64,000 nt of DNA from Oenanthe sinensis (lineage: Eukaryota > Streptophyta > Magnoliopsida > Apiales > Apiaceae), in assembly GCA_028671895.1 (NCBI GenBank), contig CM053803.1, forward strand, positions 46,188,786 to 46,252,785, written 5' to 3'. Every line of letters begins with the position of its first letter. Position 1 is the first letter of the stretch. The position numbers and the translations under genes were made by a program. A model generated the notes under the pieces. It made no database searches. It was not told the DNA's origin and saw only the letters and a list, made by a program, of their open reading frames with translations. Shown here piece by piece: positions 46,211 through 57,193 of the stretch.

Positions 46211-48420
46211 AATACTTATTGGAAATCCCATTTGTAAGGAATTCTCAAATGAGTTCACAAGTATTAAATTTTCCATATTTAAAGGACTTGTGAATTTATT
46301 TTAAATCCAGTACCTCATACTTTTTGCTACTAGTTTAATTATCATGCTTACAATGTTATATGCATACGTGGTAGTTAAATTATTTAGCATAAGTTAGAAG
46401 CATAATTATTTGCATGTTAAATATTTGATGAGTATTAGTCAAGATGTCTTGCTTAATTGCTCTGATATGTTGCTCTGATATTCTTAAATATTTTGTTACA
46501 AATAATTGTGATACTTTTGATATTAGTGACAATATTTAGAATTTCTGTTCTAAGTAATTAATGCATATTTAAAAAATCACTAATATTGGAAGGTGAAGTA
46601 TTCTCTAAGTCATGTGTATAAAATTCTCAATATTTTATATACTTAGAAAATATTTCTAAAATTTGATTTTATTTACGAGGAGTTGTAATTAGGATCACAA
46701 GTATTAAATGTCAATATTTAAAGGACTTGTGAATTTCTTTTCAACTATTTCTCGAGCTTACATATATCATTAATAATTGTTATGAGTATAACTGTAATAT
46801 GCTATAGTGACAATTATTAGATATAGTGTAGGAAGTTAGATGCTAATATTCAATCCTATGAATATTTTAGTATTTAGCGAAATTATTTTATCTTATTAAA
46901 ATTATGGATTGAAGCAATTCAATGTTTATTAGTTTCATAATTTTGATTTGATGAAATATTAGAAGCACAATTTCTTGCATCTTGAAATTATTGATATATA
47001 TCAAATAATTGGTATCAACGTGTAATTAATTGAGATATTTTTAATATTAGTGGTAACACAAGTTGCTTATCTGAAATCACTAATAATAAAAATATGTTTT
47101 AATGCTTATTGTTCTACTGAATGATTGCCATATTTAGTTAATATATATATGCATGTGATTGGCAATTGCTTAGTGCAGCATAAGTATTTAATTTATTTTG
47201 ATTTGTTTAAATCATGATGATATAAAACAATTCAGTGATATATTGGTTCCATGATTTAAGTAAATTAAAATAAATTTGCAGCATAATTATTCATAGTATA
47301 AATATTCTCTTTTATTACTTTGTGATAATTGAATAATATTTTATTTCAAAATAATTGTGATATATTGATACCAATGGATTTGCTTAGTTTTTATTCTAAG
47401 TAAATATTGGTTTTTGAAAAAGCCGTTAGTATTAATATATTTAGTTTTCTTTCTTTGACTGATTCCTGAATGTATTTAAAAAGAAATTTTTGTCTGTTTC
47501 TTTTTCAAAACGTTTTATTCAAAGATACATTCACTTTCTATCAGTCTTAGAGAAGAAAACATCAAATTCTTTTTCAAAACTTCTCTTTTGATAAACTTTT
47601 CTTGAGGATAATTTTTCTCTAATCTCAAAATATTTTATCCTCTCTCCAAAGCTGGTTTTAAATGCTATATTTTCAAAACCGTTTTCTCTCTTAATTTTTC
47701 TTTTTAAAGTGGCAGAAACTTTGTGACTGCTATTTTATTTGGAGAAATTATTTTTAACTTCGAGGTACCAATCACTTGTAAAATGATTTGTTTTTTCAAA
47801 CACTAGTTTCAATGTATGTTTCACATTGATTCATAGTACCAAAACAGTGGTTGTTGCTTTGAAGGCCTAGTACTGTTTTGTTAAGCATACATTCAACCCC
47901 AATTGTCATGTTTTTATTTTAAGTCGGGGATACTATCAGGTGGACGAAAATGATGTAAATCATAATTGAATTATAAGTCAGAAAATCATAGTCCTCTATC
48001 TGATAAGGATGTTTTGCAAAACTATTTTCAAAACATACAGTGCTTAGGTTTTAAAAGAAAAGAGTCAGTTTATTGAGATAAAATTTGATAAGAGAGTTGA
48101 GTTTCTTCTTTGGTGTAAATTCCCGCGTTTTATTATGGGAAGTTTGCCTTATAAGAAATTCATAAGGGATAGATTTTTTCTCTGATACACATTCCCGCGT
48201 TTTATTATGGGATAAATATCTTAAAGAAAATTTCTATTGGTATCATGTTCTTAAATGATAAATCTTTAGAACCGACAAAACTCTTTTATTAAAAGTGCTT
48301 TAATGCAATTCATTACCATTCTTTCTTATATTTTTCTTTCTCTTTGAGATGAAAAATATGTTTTGGAATGTTAAAGTGATTATCTTTTTATCTTATTTAA
48401 TTGATTTTTTCCGTTTAGCC
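46211..48420. other. AT-rich post-pol region of the Copia element, first part
   Basis: No protein homology is seen. Short phrases recur, for example AAGGACTTGTGAATTT at about 46,281 and 46,722, and ATTCCCGCGTTTTATTATGGG at about 48,120 and 48,190. These suggest local duplications. Confidence 0.5.
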
Positions 48421-50300
48421 CCCAGTGGCTACAGAAGCTGGCCAAGAGGTTGAAAACCCATCAATCTCTTACCCAGGCCTTAATACCAAACACTCATTCA
48501 TCCACTTCCATATATTAACCCCTGGAGATATAAGGAACAAATGTTACTTAGAGGTTGATAAGGGAGAAACTGCACTTGATGCCGCAAATAAGGATGAAGT
48601 CGGAAGTGCACCCACAGCTCTACCTCCAGCGAAGTAAAGAAGTATATAACTGAGGTATCTGTAAGCTCATCTGTATCTTCTCAAAAGGATGCAGAGCTGA
48701 AAAGGCAATAAAACTGTCTCTGGAATCATTCTCTCAATAGGATGAGTCCATTGAAATTCGTTCGTCAGCCAGAGCATCTTGTAATGAGTCAAGCACACCA
48801 CTGGCGCTCACGCTGATGGTAAGCCTAAACAGATAAATTCTAAGTACACATTGCAAGAAGTGCACAGTGAGAGGTATAGGCATGTTAACAAAACCCCGTC
48901 ATTGGGTTACGAGGGAAACGTAGACTCTAATTTGTCATTCATTACATTGTCTATTACGTCGCCCCTCCTGGAAGGAACATTTCCAGATCCTGAAAAGGAA
49001 TGTCCACCTCCCATTTATGGAGTAGGTGTGAGGCAACTCCTTGATAGAACAAGGCAGGATTCCCTAACAGATTTTAAAATCTTGGGATAACCCATCTCAA
49101 AGAGGTGAGGCTCCACTAGACAGTGATTTAGCGAAAGCTATTGAGTCTGGTGCTGAGACAGTGCTTATGCATGATAGATCAAGAACACCTCAACGAGGCA
49201 ATTCTTCACTTGATAGTGATTCAGTTCATTCTGATGAATCAGGTGTTGGGAATATATGAATTGACGGATTTCATTTGCAGGTACATAATGCTATATTTGG
49301 AATGCAGAGTGAAAGTGAGAGAGAGAAACACTTAAGTGAAAGTGAGGGAGAGATACACTTGAGTAAGAGATAGGGAGAGAAAGAGTGAAACACTTCTAAG
49401 TGCTCGACACTTGAGTGTAAACACCAACAGAACGTGGTAGAAGTGAGGAAACCTTAAGCCAAACACTTACCCTTGCTACTTGCTACTTCTGGAAGAAAAG
49501 TTACTATATTTTTCCCGATCAATGACAGACGAGAACCTTCTTTGGAAGACAAACCATTCAGAAGTGGGCCATTGGAGGATTCCTCAACTAAGGGGGAGAA
49601 GTTATAGGAAGAAAAATGAGAAGTTAATAAAGTCTTATCTTCGTACTTTGGAAAAGTTAATATCCTAAATGGGTTCGTATCATGGATCATTAAGGGAAGT
49701 TCCTGGATCCTTAAGGGGAAAAGGGGTTCGCATCCTTGGGAGAAGTTAATATCCATAGGGGGAGATTTGAGACGAGAAAAAGAAAATCTTATCTTCTGAT
49801 CCTGAGGGGAAACAACAGAAATATGGGAGAATCAAGAAGCTGTATTCTATACTTGAAAGGAGTTGTCAGAAGAGGATTCCTAATCCAAGTGGGAAGAACA
49901 GAGGACTATTCCATTGATTTTCTAAAGGGAGAAGAAGAATAAGAAGGAGAATCACATTCTCAGGGGGAGAACATTATTTGAGCAATGTTCTATATTTTAT
50001 TGAAGATGTTCCCAGGAATTTTGATTCTTATGAAGCTCAGTTTATGATAAGTTCTTTGTAGGTCAAGCTATGAAGGATTTTGAAGCAGAGAAAAGCTCAA
50101 ACACAGAGGAATGAAGATGATATCTATTGAAGATGCGTTCAGTGCTAAAGGAACACTCATTTTCTATTTCTCTTTACTTTATAGAAATCTGGAAATGTAT
50201 TATATGATCCAGAACCCAAGTAGTATTATTTACAAGTCTAGAGCATTAATATTTTCTTGTAGTTAGTTGAGTTATCCTCTAGGGATTTGCTTGTTAATCT
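48421..50300 (+). pseudogene. Degenerate post-pol ORF region of the Copia element
   Basis: Fragments of 60-80 codons in different frames, such as AGQEVENPSISYPGLNTKHS and LSITSPLLEGTFPDPEKECP, suggest a former extra 3' ORF. I recognise no domain. A purine-rich repeated stretch (GAGTGAAAGTGAGAGAGAGA type) lies at 49,305-49,400. Confidence 0.45.
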
Positions 50301-50309
50301 CTACCAAAC

Positions 50310-50323
50310 AAATAGGGGGAGAT
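50310..50323 (+). other. Polypurine tract of the Copia element
   Basis: AAATAGGGGGAGAT immediately before the TG of the 3' LTR, the expected plus-strand priming site. Confidence 0.85.
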
Positions 50324-52121
50324 TGAAAGGCTGTATGTATAGACCTATATGTAACATAGGGTTATAACTCAACATAAGAACAGGACGTGTAAACAATATG
50401 AAGTTATCACCGCAATCAGGAAGACATGAAGACTTGGTAAAGACAAAGGATAAAGAAGAAATCTACAGACTTGAAGCATTAGCTCACTGGAAGAAGTTCA
50501 TTAATATGTTCATGCCTCAGTGAAGAATAAAGGTTGAAGTATTCAAGGATGTGGAAGCAGTGAAGCAGTTGTCAAAGTACCAGAAAGATTCTAGTGATCC
50601 AAATCTGCAAATCAGTCAAGCAATGATTTGCAGAGCTCAAGTACAGGAATCGATAAGATAGAATATACGGCAAATACAAAGAATCAAAATATTAGATGGA
50701 ATCTTGGAGTCTATTATAGATTGCTGGAGGAAGTTCATTCATATGTTCAGACTTCAGTGAAGGATAAAGTTCGAAGATGTTCAGGGTTTCAGATATGTTT
50801 ATGGTTCAGCATAAGTGCCAGAGGATTCCAATGTACTTACAATCGAAGCACTTCTAATCAACAAGGAACAAAGTCAATTGTATTGTAAAGAAGATGTGAA
50901 GATCAAGATCGTGTTAGTCGTTTGTGAACCAGACCAGTTGCACCAAACGTCAGCACAAAAGAGATTGAGAATTGCATCTATGAATGAGAAGAATTGACTA
51001 TCTACTGAAATGGGTAACAAGTGAAGTGGTATATGATGAAGCTCAGAATAAATCAAGTTCGAATTAACAAGGAAATATTTATTTGACTTGGTTGCAGTGG
51101 AAGAAATTATATTAAGAGCTTAACAGGTTCGAATTTGGCTAAGTAAAGAAGACTACAGAAGCTGTATCCAGAAGTCAACTTGGTCAAGCTATTTCGTCTC
51201 ATTCACCGATGGTTAACAAGCTATTTTGTCTTATTCACAGATGGTTAACAACCATCGGGTGAAATGGAAAAGAATTGGTGAAATGAAAAGGGCTTATTTT
51301 TGTCTTATATGCCGATAGTTACTAACTATCGGAAAAGAAACAAAAGCCAACTAGCCACTTGCCGATGGTTACTCATGTTTGAAGTAATTGATTTTATTTC
51401 AGGAATTGTTTTAATCCTCCGATACTTATTCTACAGACTCATCGATGGTTAAACAATTACTCAGTAAATTGTTCCGATACTTAAGGAAAAACAGAAGTGA
51501 AGCAGCAACTAGTTTACTTGGTCCTGAATGAGCCACGTATCTTGGTTGAAAAAGTCTACACATATATTGAAGCAGAGCCATTCATTTGAGTCAGTCTTCT
51601 GCAACACAACAAAAATAACCAGAGAGAGAGAAGGCAACCGGAGAAGAGAGAACACCCAGAAAATCTATACCTCCTCACCGGAGATGTATTAGTGGCCGGT
51701 CCCTTAACGGAAAATGTTCAGGACCACTATATATCACTCTCTACGGTCTTAGTTTCCTTTGTACTGATCTAGAAATACTTGTATAGGAAATTGAGAGTTA
51801 TATGTTTTTGTTAAGCAGCGAAGAACTTGTTCTTCGGACCGGATTTGTTGACCGGGTGTAGCAACCTCAGGGTTTATATTTATCAAATGATATATTCCCC
51901 GAATCTTGTGTTGTTTATTTTCCTGCTGATTTTCCAGAACCGAAATGATTAATCCTAAACACAGAAAATTAGTAAGCAGCTCCGTAAACACTATTCACCT
52001 CAAGAACACGAGCCCACTAACCGAACTCTAAATTATTTATCCGCAAAAGATTCGAAAGAATTTTTTGATTTAGTGAGTATCGTATTCAACCCCCCTTCTA
52101 CGATACTTCCGGGGCCTAACA
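50324..52121 (+). repeat. 3' LTR of the complete Copia element
   Basis: Same 1,798-bp length as the 5' LTR, at an offset of exactly 11,747 throughout. Only the two substitutions named for the element were found on reading, and there are no indels. Confidence 0.97.
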
Positions 52122-52126
52122 AGAAG

Positions 52127-55100
52127 AAACGAAGATTGAACAAGGCTGCAATCTCTGAAGGTCTAAACTCTGAAGGGATAAACTCTGATGCAACAATAAA
52201 CTCTGATGAAATCTTAAACTTTGATGTCCTAATCTCTGATCAGCCAAACTCTGCTCAACCACAAGTAATAAACTCTAATACTGTTATAAAGTCTGGTGAA
52301 TCTGCATTGCCTGACCAAATAAACAGTAACATCGGTAGAATTGAGGTAGATGATGATGATGAAAATGCCAATAGAGAAAAAAAATGATGAATTGGCTAAA
52401 ATAGATGGTAATTCTCTTCATGCTAATCTTTTATCAGTCCTGTAATCACTTTGGAAAATATTGATGCTGCAAGTGAAGTTATTTCAGTGACAATCTCTGA
52501 TTCTCCTACTTATTCCCCTAAGCAAATTATTAAGGAGATATCATATGAAAGGGTAAGGGAGTTGGCAGAAGAAGTAAAAAAGGAGATGGAAGCAAATAAG
52601 TCAAAATCAACTCCAGCCTCTCCTAGTACAAAGTAATTTACAAGAAAGAAGAAGAAACGAGTTTCTTTTGGCCAAGACACACAAGAACCTGCCTCTCAAA
52701 GTTAGGCAACAGTCATTTTTAGGCCAGGCACACACGAACCACAGAGATCAGGGGTACAACCCACAAGAACCTTCAGCTCAAAGGGTTGAAGAAATTGTTA
52801 ATGCACGTGCCACACAAGAACCATCCAATCAAAGTTTAAATGCAGGCACAACATCTATAAATGAAGATCTTGTTGTTGCTGATGCTAAGGAGATAAACTC
52901 TGATGAAGTTCCAATGGCAATCTCTGATACTATCATGGTGCAACCTCTCTCTGCACAGTCTATGGAAACTACATAAACCTCAACTACAACTCAAGGTACT
53001 CAGAGTTTATCAGTCACCACAAACTCTAATTTACCAATCTCTGAAAATGCTGCAAACTCTGATGATCAAGATGCATTCTCTGATGAGCCTATCTTTGAAG
53101 ATGAAGAAGTTACAGATCTTTCAATTCCCTACACTCAGAGGTACAACACAAAGAAATGGCATTTTGATTCTTTTGATGCTCATGAAAGGTTGATGATGGA
53201 TTATCATGATTACATGGTGGTGGAAAAGCTCAAAGAAGAAATTGAAGCTGCCTTAGATGTAGAAGGTGTCAAAAGGAATTTTAGCTCAAAAGCAGAGCCA
53301 TCAAATGAAGATTTACTCAACTCTCACAGACAATCCATTTGGGATATGTCTTGGAAATATCCTAATGAAGAAATTTCATGGCCCCATGTTCATGAATTGA
53401 TAAATAAAGCTGACAAGGAACTAAACTCTGATGAAATGAAGTCTGTTTTGAAGGTACTACTGTGTTGTCCAAGGGACTTCACAATGAAGTTTGTGAGTTA
53501 AAAGAAACTGTTAACAAGACCACTGCATCTGTTCAAACTGTTGTTACAACATCTCAACATGCTCTGGAATTTAAGCTCAAAAATGTTTCAGCAAAACATG
53601 ATGCTTTGGAAGTCAAGGTTGATACTCTTTCTACTGCAGTTACTTCTATGCAAAATATGCTCCATACAATTGTTGACATCCTCACAATAATAAAAGGCAA
53701 TGATGTCAGAAAGGGGGAGAAAGTTGCACAAGACAAATACAAAGAGGATGCTATAGAAAAATCTAACAAACCTGATGATGATGACCAATGGAGTCAGAAG
53801 GATGGAAAGCAAACTCTGATGCAACAAACTCTGATGACTGAACAAACTCTGACATCCCATCAAACTCTGGATAAACTATGATAAAAAAACTCTGATGGAT
53901 GCTGACATAGAATTGGCTAAACGGCTTGAAGAAGAAGAGAAGCCTAAGAAAATAGAAGATCAAAACTTGAAAGATGCAGAACTGGTAAGAAAGCTTTTTG
54001 AAGAAGAAAATCCAAGAATAGATCCAGTTGCTGTAGAAGAATAATTGAAGAAGTCTAGTACTGATAATGCTCAAGTCCAGAAGAAAAGAAAGTATGTAAA
54101 GAAAGCTCTAGTACAAAGGAAGGCACCTGCTCAAAAGAAAATTACATCTAAGCCTGTCCAAACTAAATCTGTTGAAACTCCTAAGCCAATTGTTCAAACT
54201 AAACCTACTCTTGAAATTAAGAAGAAAGCTCCAGCAAAATCAAGAACTCCTCTCACTATGTCAGGAACCACATTTCTCCCAGGTGGATCAAGTTTTGAAG
54301 ATGAAGAGGAAGATCAACAAACTCTGATCAGAAAGAAAATTTTTGATCTTCTGTGGACCAAAACTCAAACTTTGACTCTCAATGCTAGACTTGGTAAAAA
54401 CAAGGGTGGTATTGGTGATTCTCAAGCCAAAGTCTACAGGGGTGAAGAAAAAATATTTTCAGAGATCCCTTCTCATTGAAAGACAAGCCTGGGGAAGATT
54501 TAACTCAAGAAGATTTGGACAAATTAATTTCTGTGAACATAGTGAATGATATTTTTGATGGTGCACAAGAAAATGAGAAGCTTCTATATTTTTTGGAGAA
54601 TAAGAGAGTTATGAAAATTGCTGAAGAAGATCTGATCCACAAAGCATATAAAGAACTTGGACATGTTCTTTATCTACTCAATGATGAAACTAAAGCCACT
54701 TCCAGATGGGTGAAGATTCTAGAAGGTGTGATAAATGAGAAGAAGAAGAAGAATGACAGGTTACTCATGATAAACTCTGAGGAGTACAAACCTGGTTATT
54801 TGCTTGAAGATGGATCAGAAAAGGAAATGGTCAAAGGGGATGCAAAGGTAAAAATGGTGTTAGGTATTCCTACACTTATACTAAATCCTGATGGACAAAA
54901 AGCCTGTTGCATTCCCTTAGATGAAAGAATGGAGAGATCATCAATCTATAATCTGAGAGTTGTTATATTCCAAATTGATGATTCCTATGAGCAGATGAAA
55001 GAATTGAAAGAGAAGCTTAGTGAATTACTGAAGAATGCTGAGGAAAAGCTACTGGATCAATTTCTAAAAGAAGATTTCTCATATAGAAGAATCTAAGTCA

Positions 55101-55140
55101 AAAAGGAAGATTCAAACTCTGATGCATTTGTCTCCATATT
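52127..55140 (+). pseudogene. Post-pol ORF of host retroelement, second part
   Basis: Six or more open stretches of 60-206 codons on the plus strand continue the ORF interrupted at 38,576. There is an Asn/Ser/Asp-rich beginning (SEGLNSEGINSDATINSDEI). A coiled-coil-like block follows at about 53,500-53,700 (KHDALEVKVDTLSTAVTSMQ), then a Lys-rich basic part (QKKRKYVKKALVQRKAPAQK), and finally a charged 206-codon frame (54476-55096) starting MKDKPGEDLTQEDLDKLISV. The type of ORF (env-like or other) cannot be decided from sequence alone. Frameshifts and stops separate the stretches. The DNA repeats the octamer AACTCTGA throughout. Confidence 0.7.
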
Positions 55141-55183
55141 TCTGACATCATAAGTGAAATTTATGGTTTACTTAATAAATCAT

Positions 55184-55198
55184 AAATTGGGGGAGATT
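55184..55198 (+). other. Polypurine tract of the host element
   Basis: AATTGGGGGAGAT just ahead of the LTR start, in the same relation as in the inserted Copia element. Confidence 0.8.
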
Positions 55199-55732
55199 GT
55201 TAGAAAATATACACTGATGTTGTCAGAGAATACTAGAACAAAGTTTATGATTGCTGACGTCATCAGAGAATAATAAGCTGTCGGTCAGAGTTTACTCTAT
55301 CAGAGAATACTCAATCAGAGTTTACTCTAACAGATAATGCTCAATCAGAGAATGACAACCGACAGAGTTTACAAATCAGAGTTTGTAAAGGAAACAGACA
55401 AATCATAATATGATTTGGATAGTGAAGAAAGAATTCAAATCAAGTCTAATTACCTTGTTGAAGCTATTCTTTTCATAATATGTTTTGTAATTGAATTGTA
55501 ACTGTGTCTATATAAACATAGAAATAGGTTAACATTATTGCAACATTCAAGTCATAATTTTCATATAACCTAGCAGCTCTTGAGAACAGTAAAATTCTTG
55601 AGAGAGTTCTTGTACACAGTTTAATATCAATACAAAACTGTACTTCTTTACATACTTGTGTTCATAATCGATTTACTTGATACTATTATATTCAACCCCC
55701 CTTCTATAATAGATTATCATCTGGGCAAACAG
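55199..55732 (+). repeat. 3' LTR of the host retroelement
   Basis: Starts TGTTAGAAAATATACAC after the polypurine tract and ends near CATCTGGGCAAACA, about 534 bp. It has a TATATAAAC-type TATA element at about 55,510 and the TATTCAACCCCCCTTCTATA block close to its end. Between 55,230 and 55,390 there are several TCAGAGTT and TCAGAGAA motifs. The 5' LTR is not in the window. Confidence 0.82.
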
Positions 55733-57193
55733 TAATTTTATACGGATAACCAGTTACACTTACGGGAGAAATTGTTATATTGAGAATTCAGAAATCTTAT
55801 TAATTCATTAGTTTGGAACAAATAGAAGAAATTATTTTTTTTTTAAAAAAATAATTATTTGAGTTCACCGGCTAAGAGTTCAACTTTAGCTTACGATATT
55901 AAAGACACATTTTATTTTGTTACAATATTATATATAATACTATATCAAAAACACGTTGTCACATATTTTGAATCATGCTATTTGATAACTAAAATCAATC
56001 AAATTAAAATTAAAATAATATAAATTAATAAATATTAATATACTTTTTAAATTTAATCAATTTATATATGAGAAAATTATAGTCATAACACACATTAAGT
56101 ATTAATATGAAGTAATATATTTTGTTCAATAAATAACCCGTCATATGTTAGTATGAAAAGTGGGATGTATAAATTATTATAACGGTAATTGTTATGTATC
56201 GTTTTATTTTTAATATCAACTTAAAGTTTAAATCTCATTAGCAATATAGTAACATCTTTTATTTATTAATACAAAGTTTACATTATATATATTATATAAT
56301 TATTTATAAATTGCAATTAATACTATGCTATTGGAAATCTACTAACATAAAAAAACTTATTCAAATAAATAATTATATTATCATGTTATTAACAAATACA
56401 TATATATTATATCTCATATACCATAATATCTATTAAATTTTATATAAATATTAATACAGATCTTATCAAAAATATATTTAAATCTACTGTGTATAATCTT
56501 AAATATACATATGTTTGATATATTAAAAAATTATGTTTATAATATTTTGAATAACAAAATTTTACATGTTTATATATTAATAATATAAATTTATATTTTA
56601 TGCGATGTGCATATTTATTTTTAATTTTTAATATTTTTTTTATTTATATTTAATTTGGTTGATATAAAAATATATAATTTAAATATTTTTAAAAACTAAT
56701 ATAAATATAATATATTAAGACTTTTTAAAATTATAAAAATATTAATAATTTAAAGAGTATCATTCTTCTAAAGATGACCTTAGGTAATTACCTAAGATTA
56801 AAATGATTTCCCATATAAATACACCATGGCTTTATTGTAATTACAGAAAATTATATATATTTACAAAAATGTCACAACCATTTTACACTAGAAAACATTC
56901 TAACCTGGGGTAATTTTTCTAAGGTCAACCTTAGGGTTTTTTTTCTCTAATTTAAAATAAATAATTTAATTAATAAAACAAAATATTCGTGCATCATCGT
57001 ACGAGTTAAAATCTAATATAATATAACAGTCTATAAACTTTTTCTTTCCCATTAAATGCAACGACAAAAATTGTGAGAAACTTTATGATATAGGCCTTTA
57101 TAAAACATGGCTCAGATACTAGCTATGGACCCAAGCCCAAGCTTTTAAAAATTTATAGACCAACAAGACAATCTTATTATACTGGCACAGTGT
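55733..57193. other. AT-rich intergenic DNA and RPC3 promoter region
   Basis: Mostly AT-rich, with no gene. The inverted copy of the 11,275-11,430 repeat lies at about 56,755-56,900. The last 200 bases are presumably the promoter and 5' UTR of RPC3. Confidence 0.5.
56755..56900. repeat. Dispersed repeat, inverted relative to 11,275-11,430
   Basis: CCTTAGGTAATTACCTAAG, TTTCCCATATAAATAC and TTTATTGTAATTACAG are the inverse of phrases at 11,300-11,400. Confidence 0.6.

Larger units (their letters stand above)
38577..52121 (+). mobile_element. Complete but coding-dead Copia retrotransposon, recent insertion
   Basis: Two LTRs of 1,798 bp (38577-40374 and 50324-52121) flank a 9,949-bp internal region. 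The target duplication AGAAG is found at 38572-38576 and 52122-52126. Primer-binding site and polypurine tract are in place. The internal order is gag, protease, integrase, RT, RNase H, then a long post-pol region, as in Sirevirus-like Copia elements. Every coding domain carries many stops and frameshifts. Over the full LTR length I see only two differences (G38666/C50413 and T40194/C51941), so it inserted recently. It must have been moved by enzymes from another element. Confidence 0.95.
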
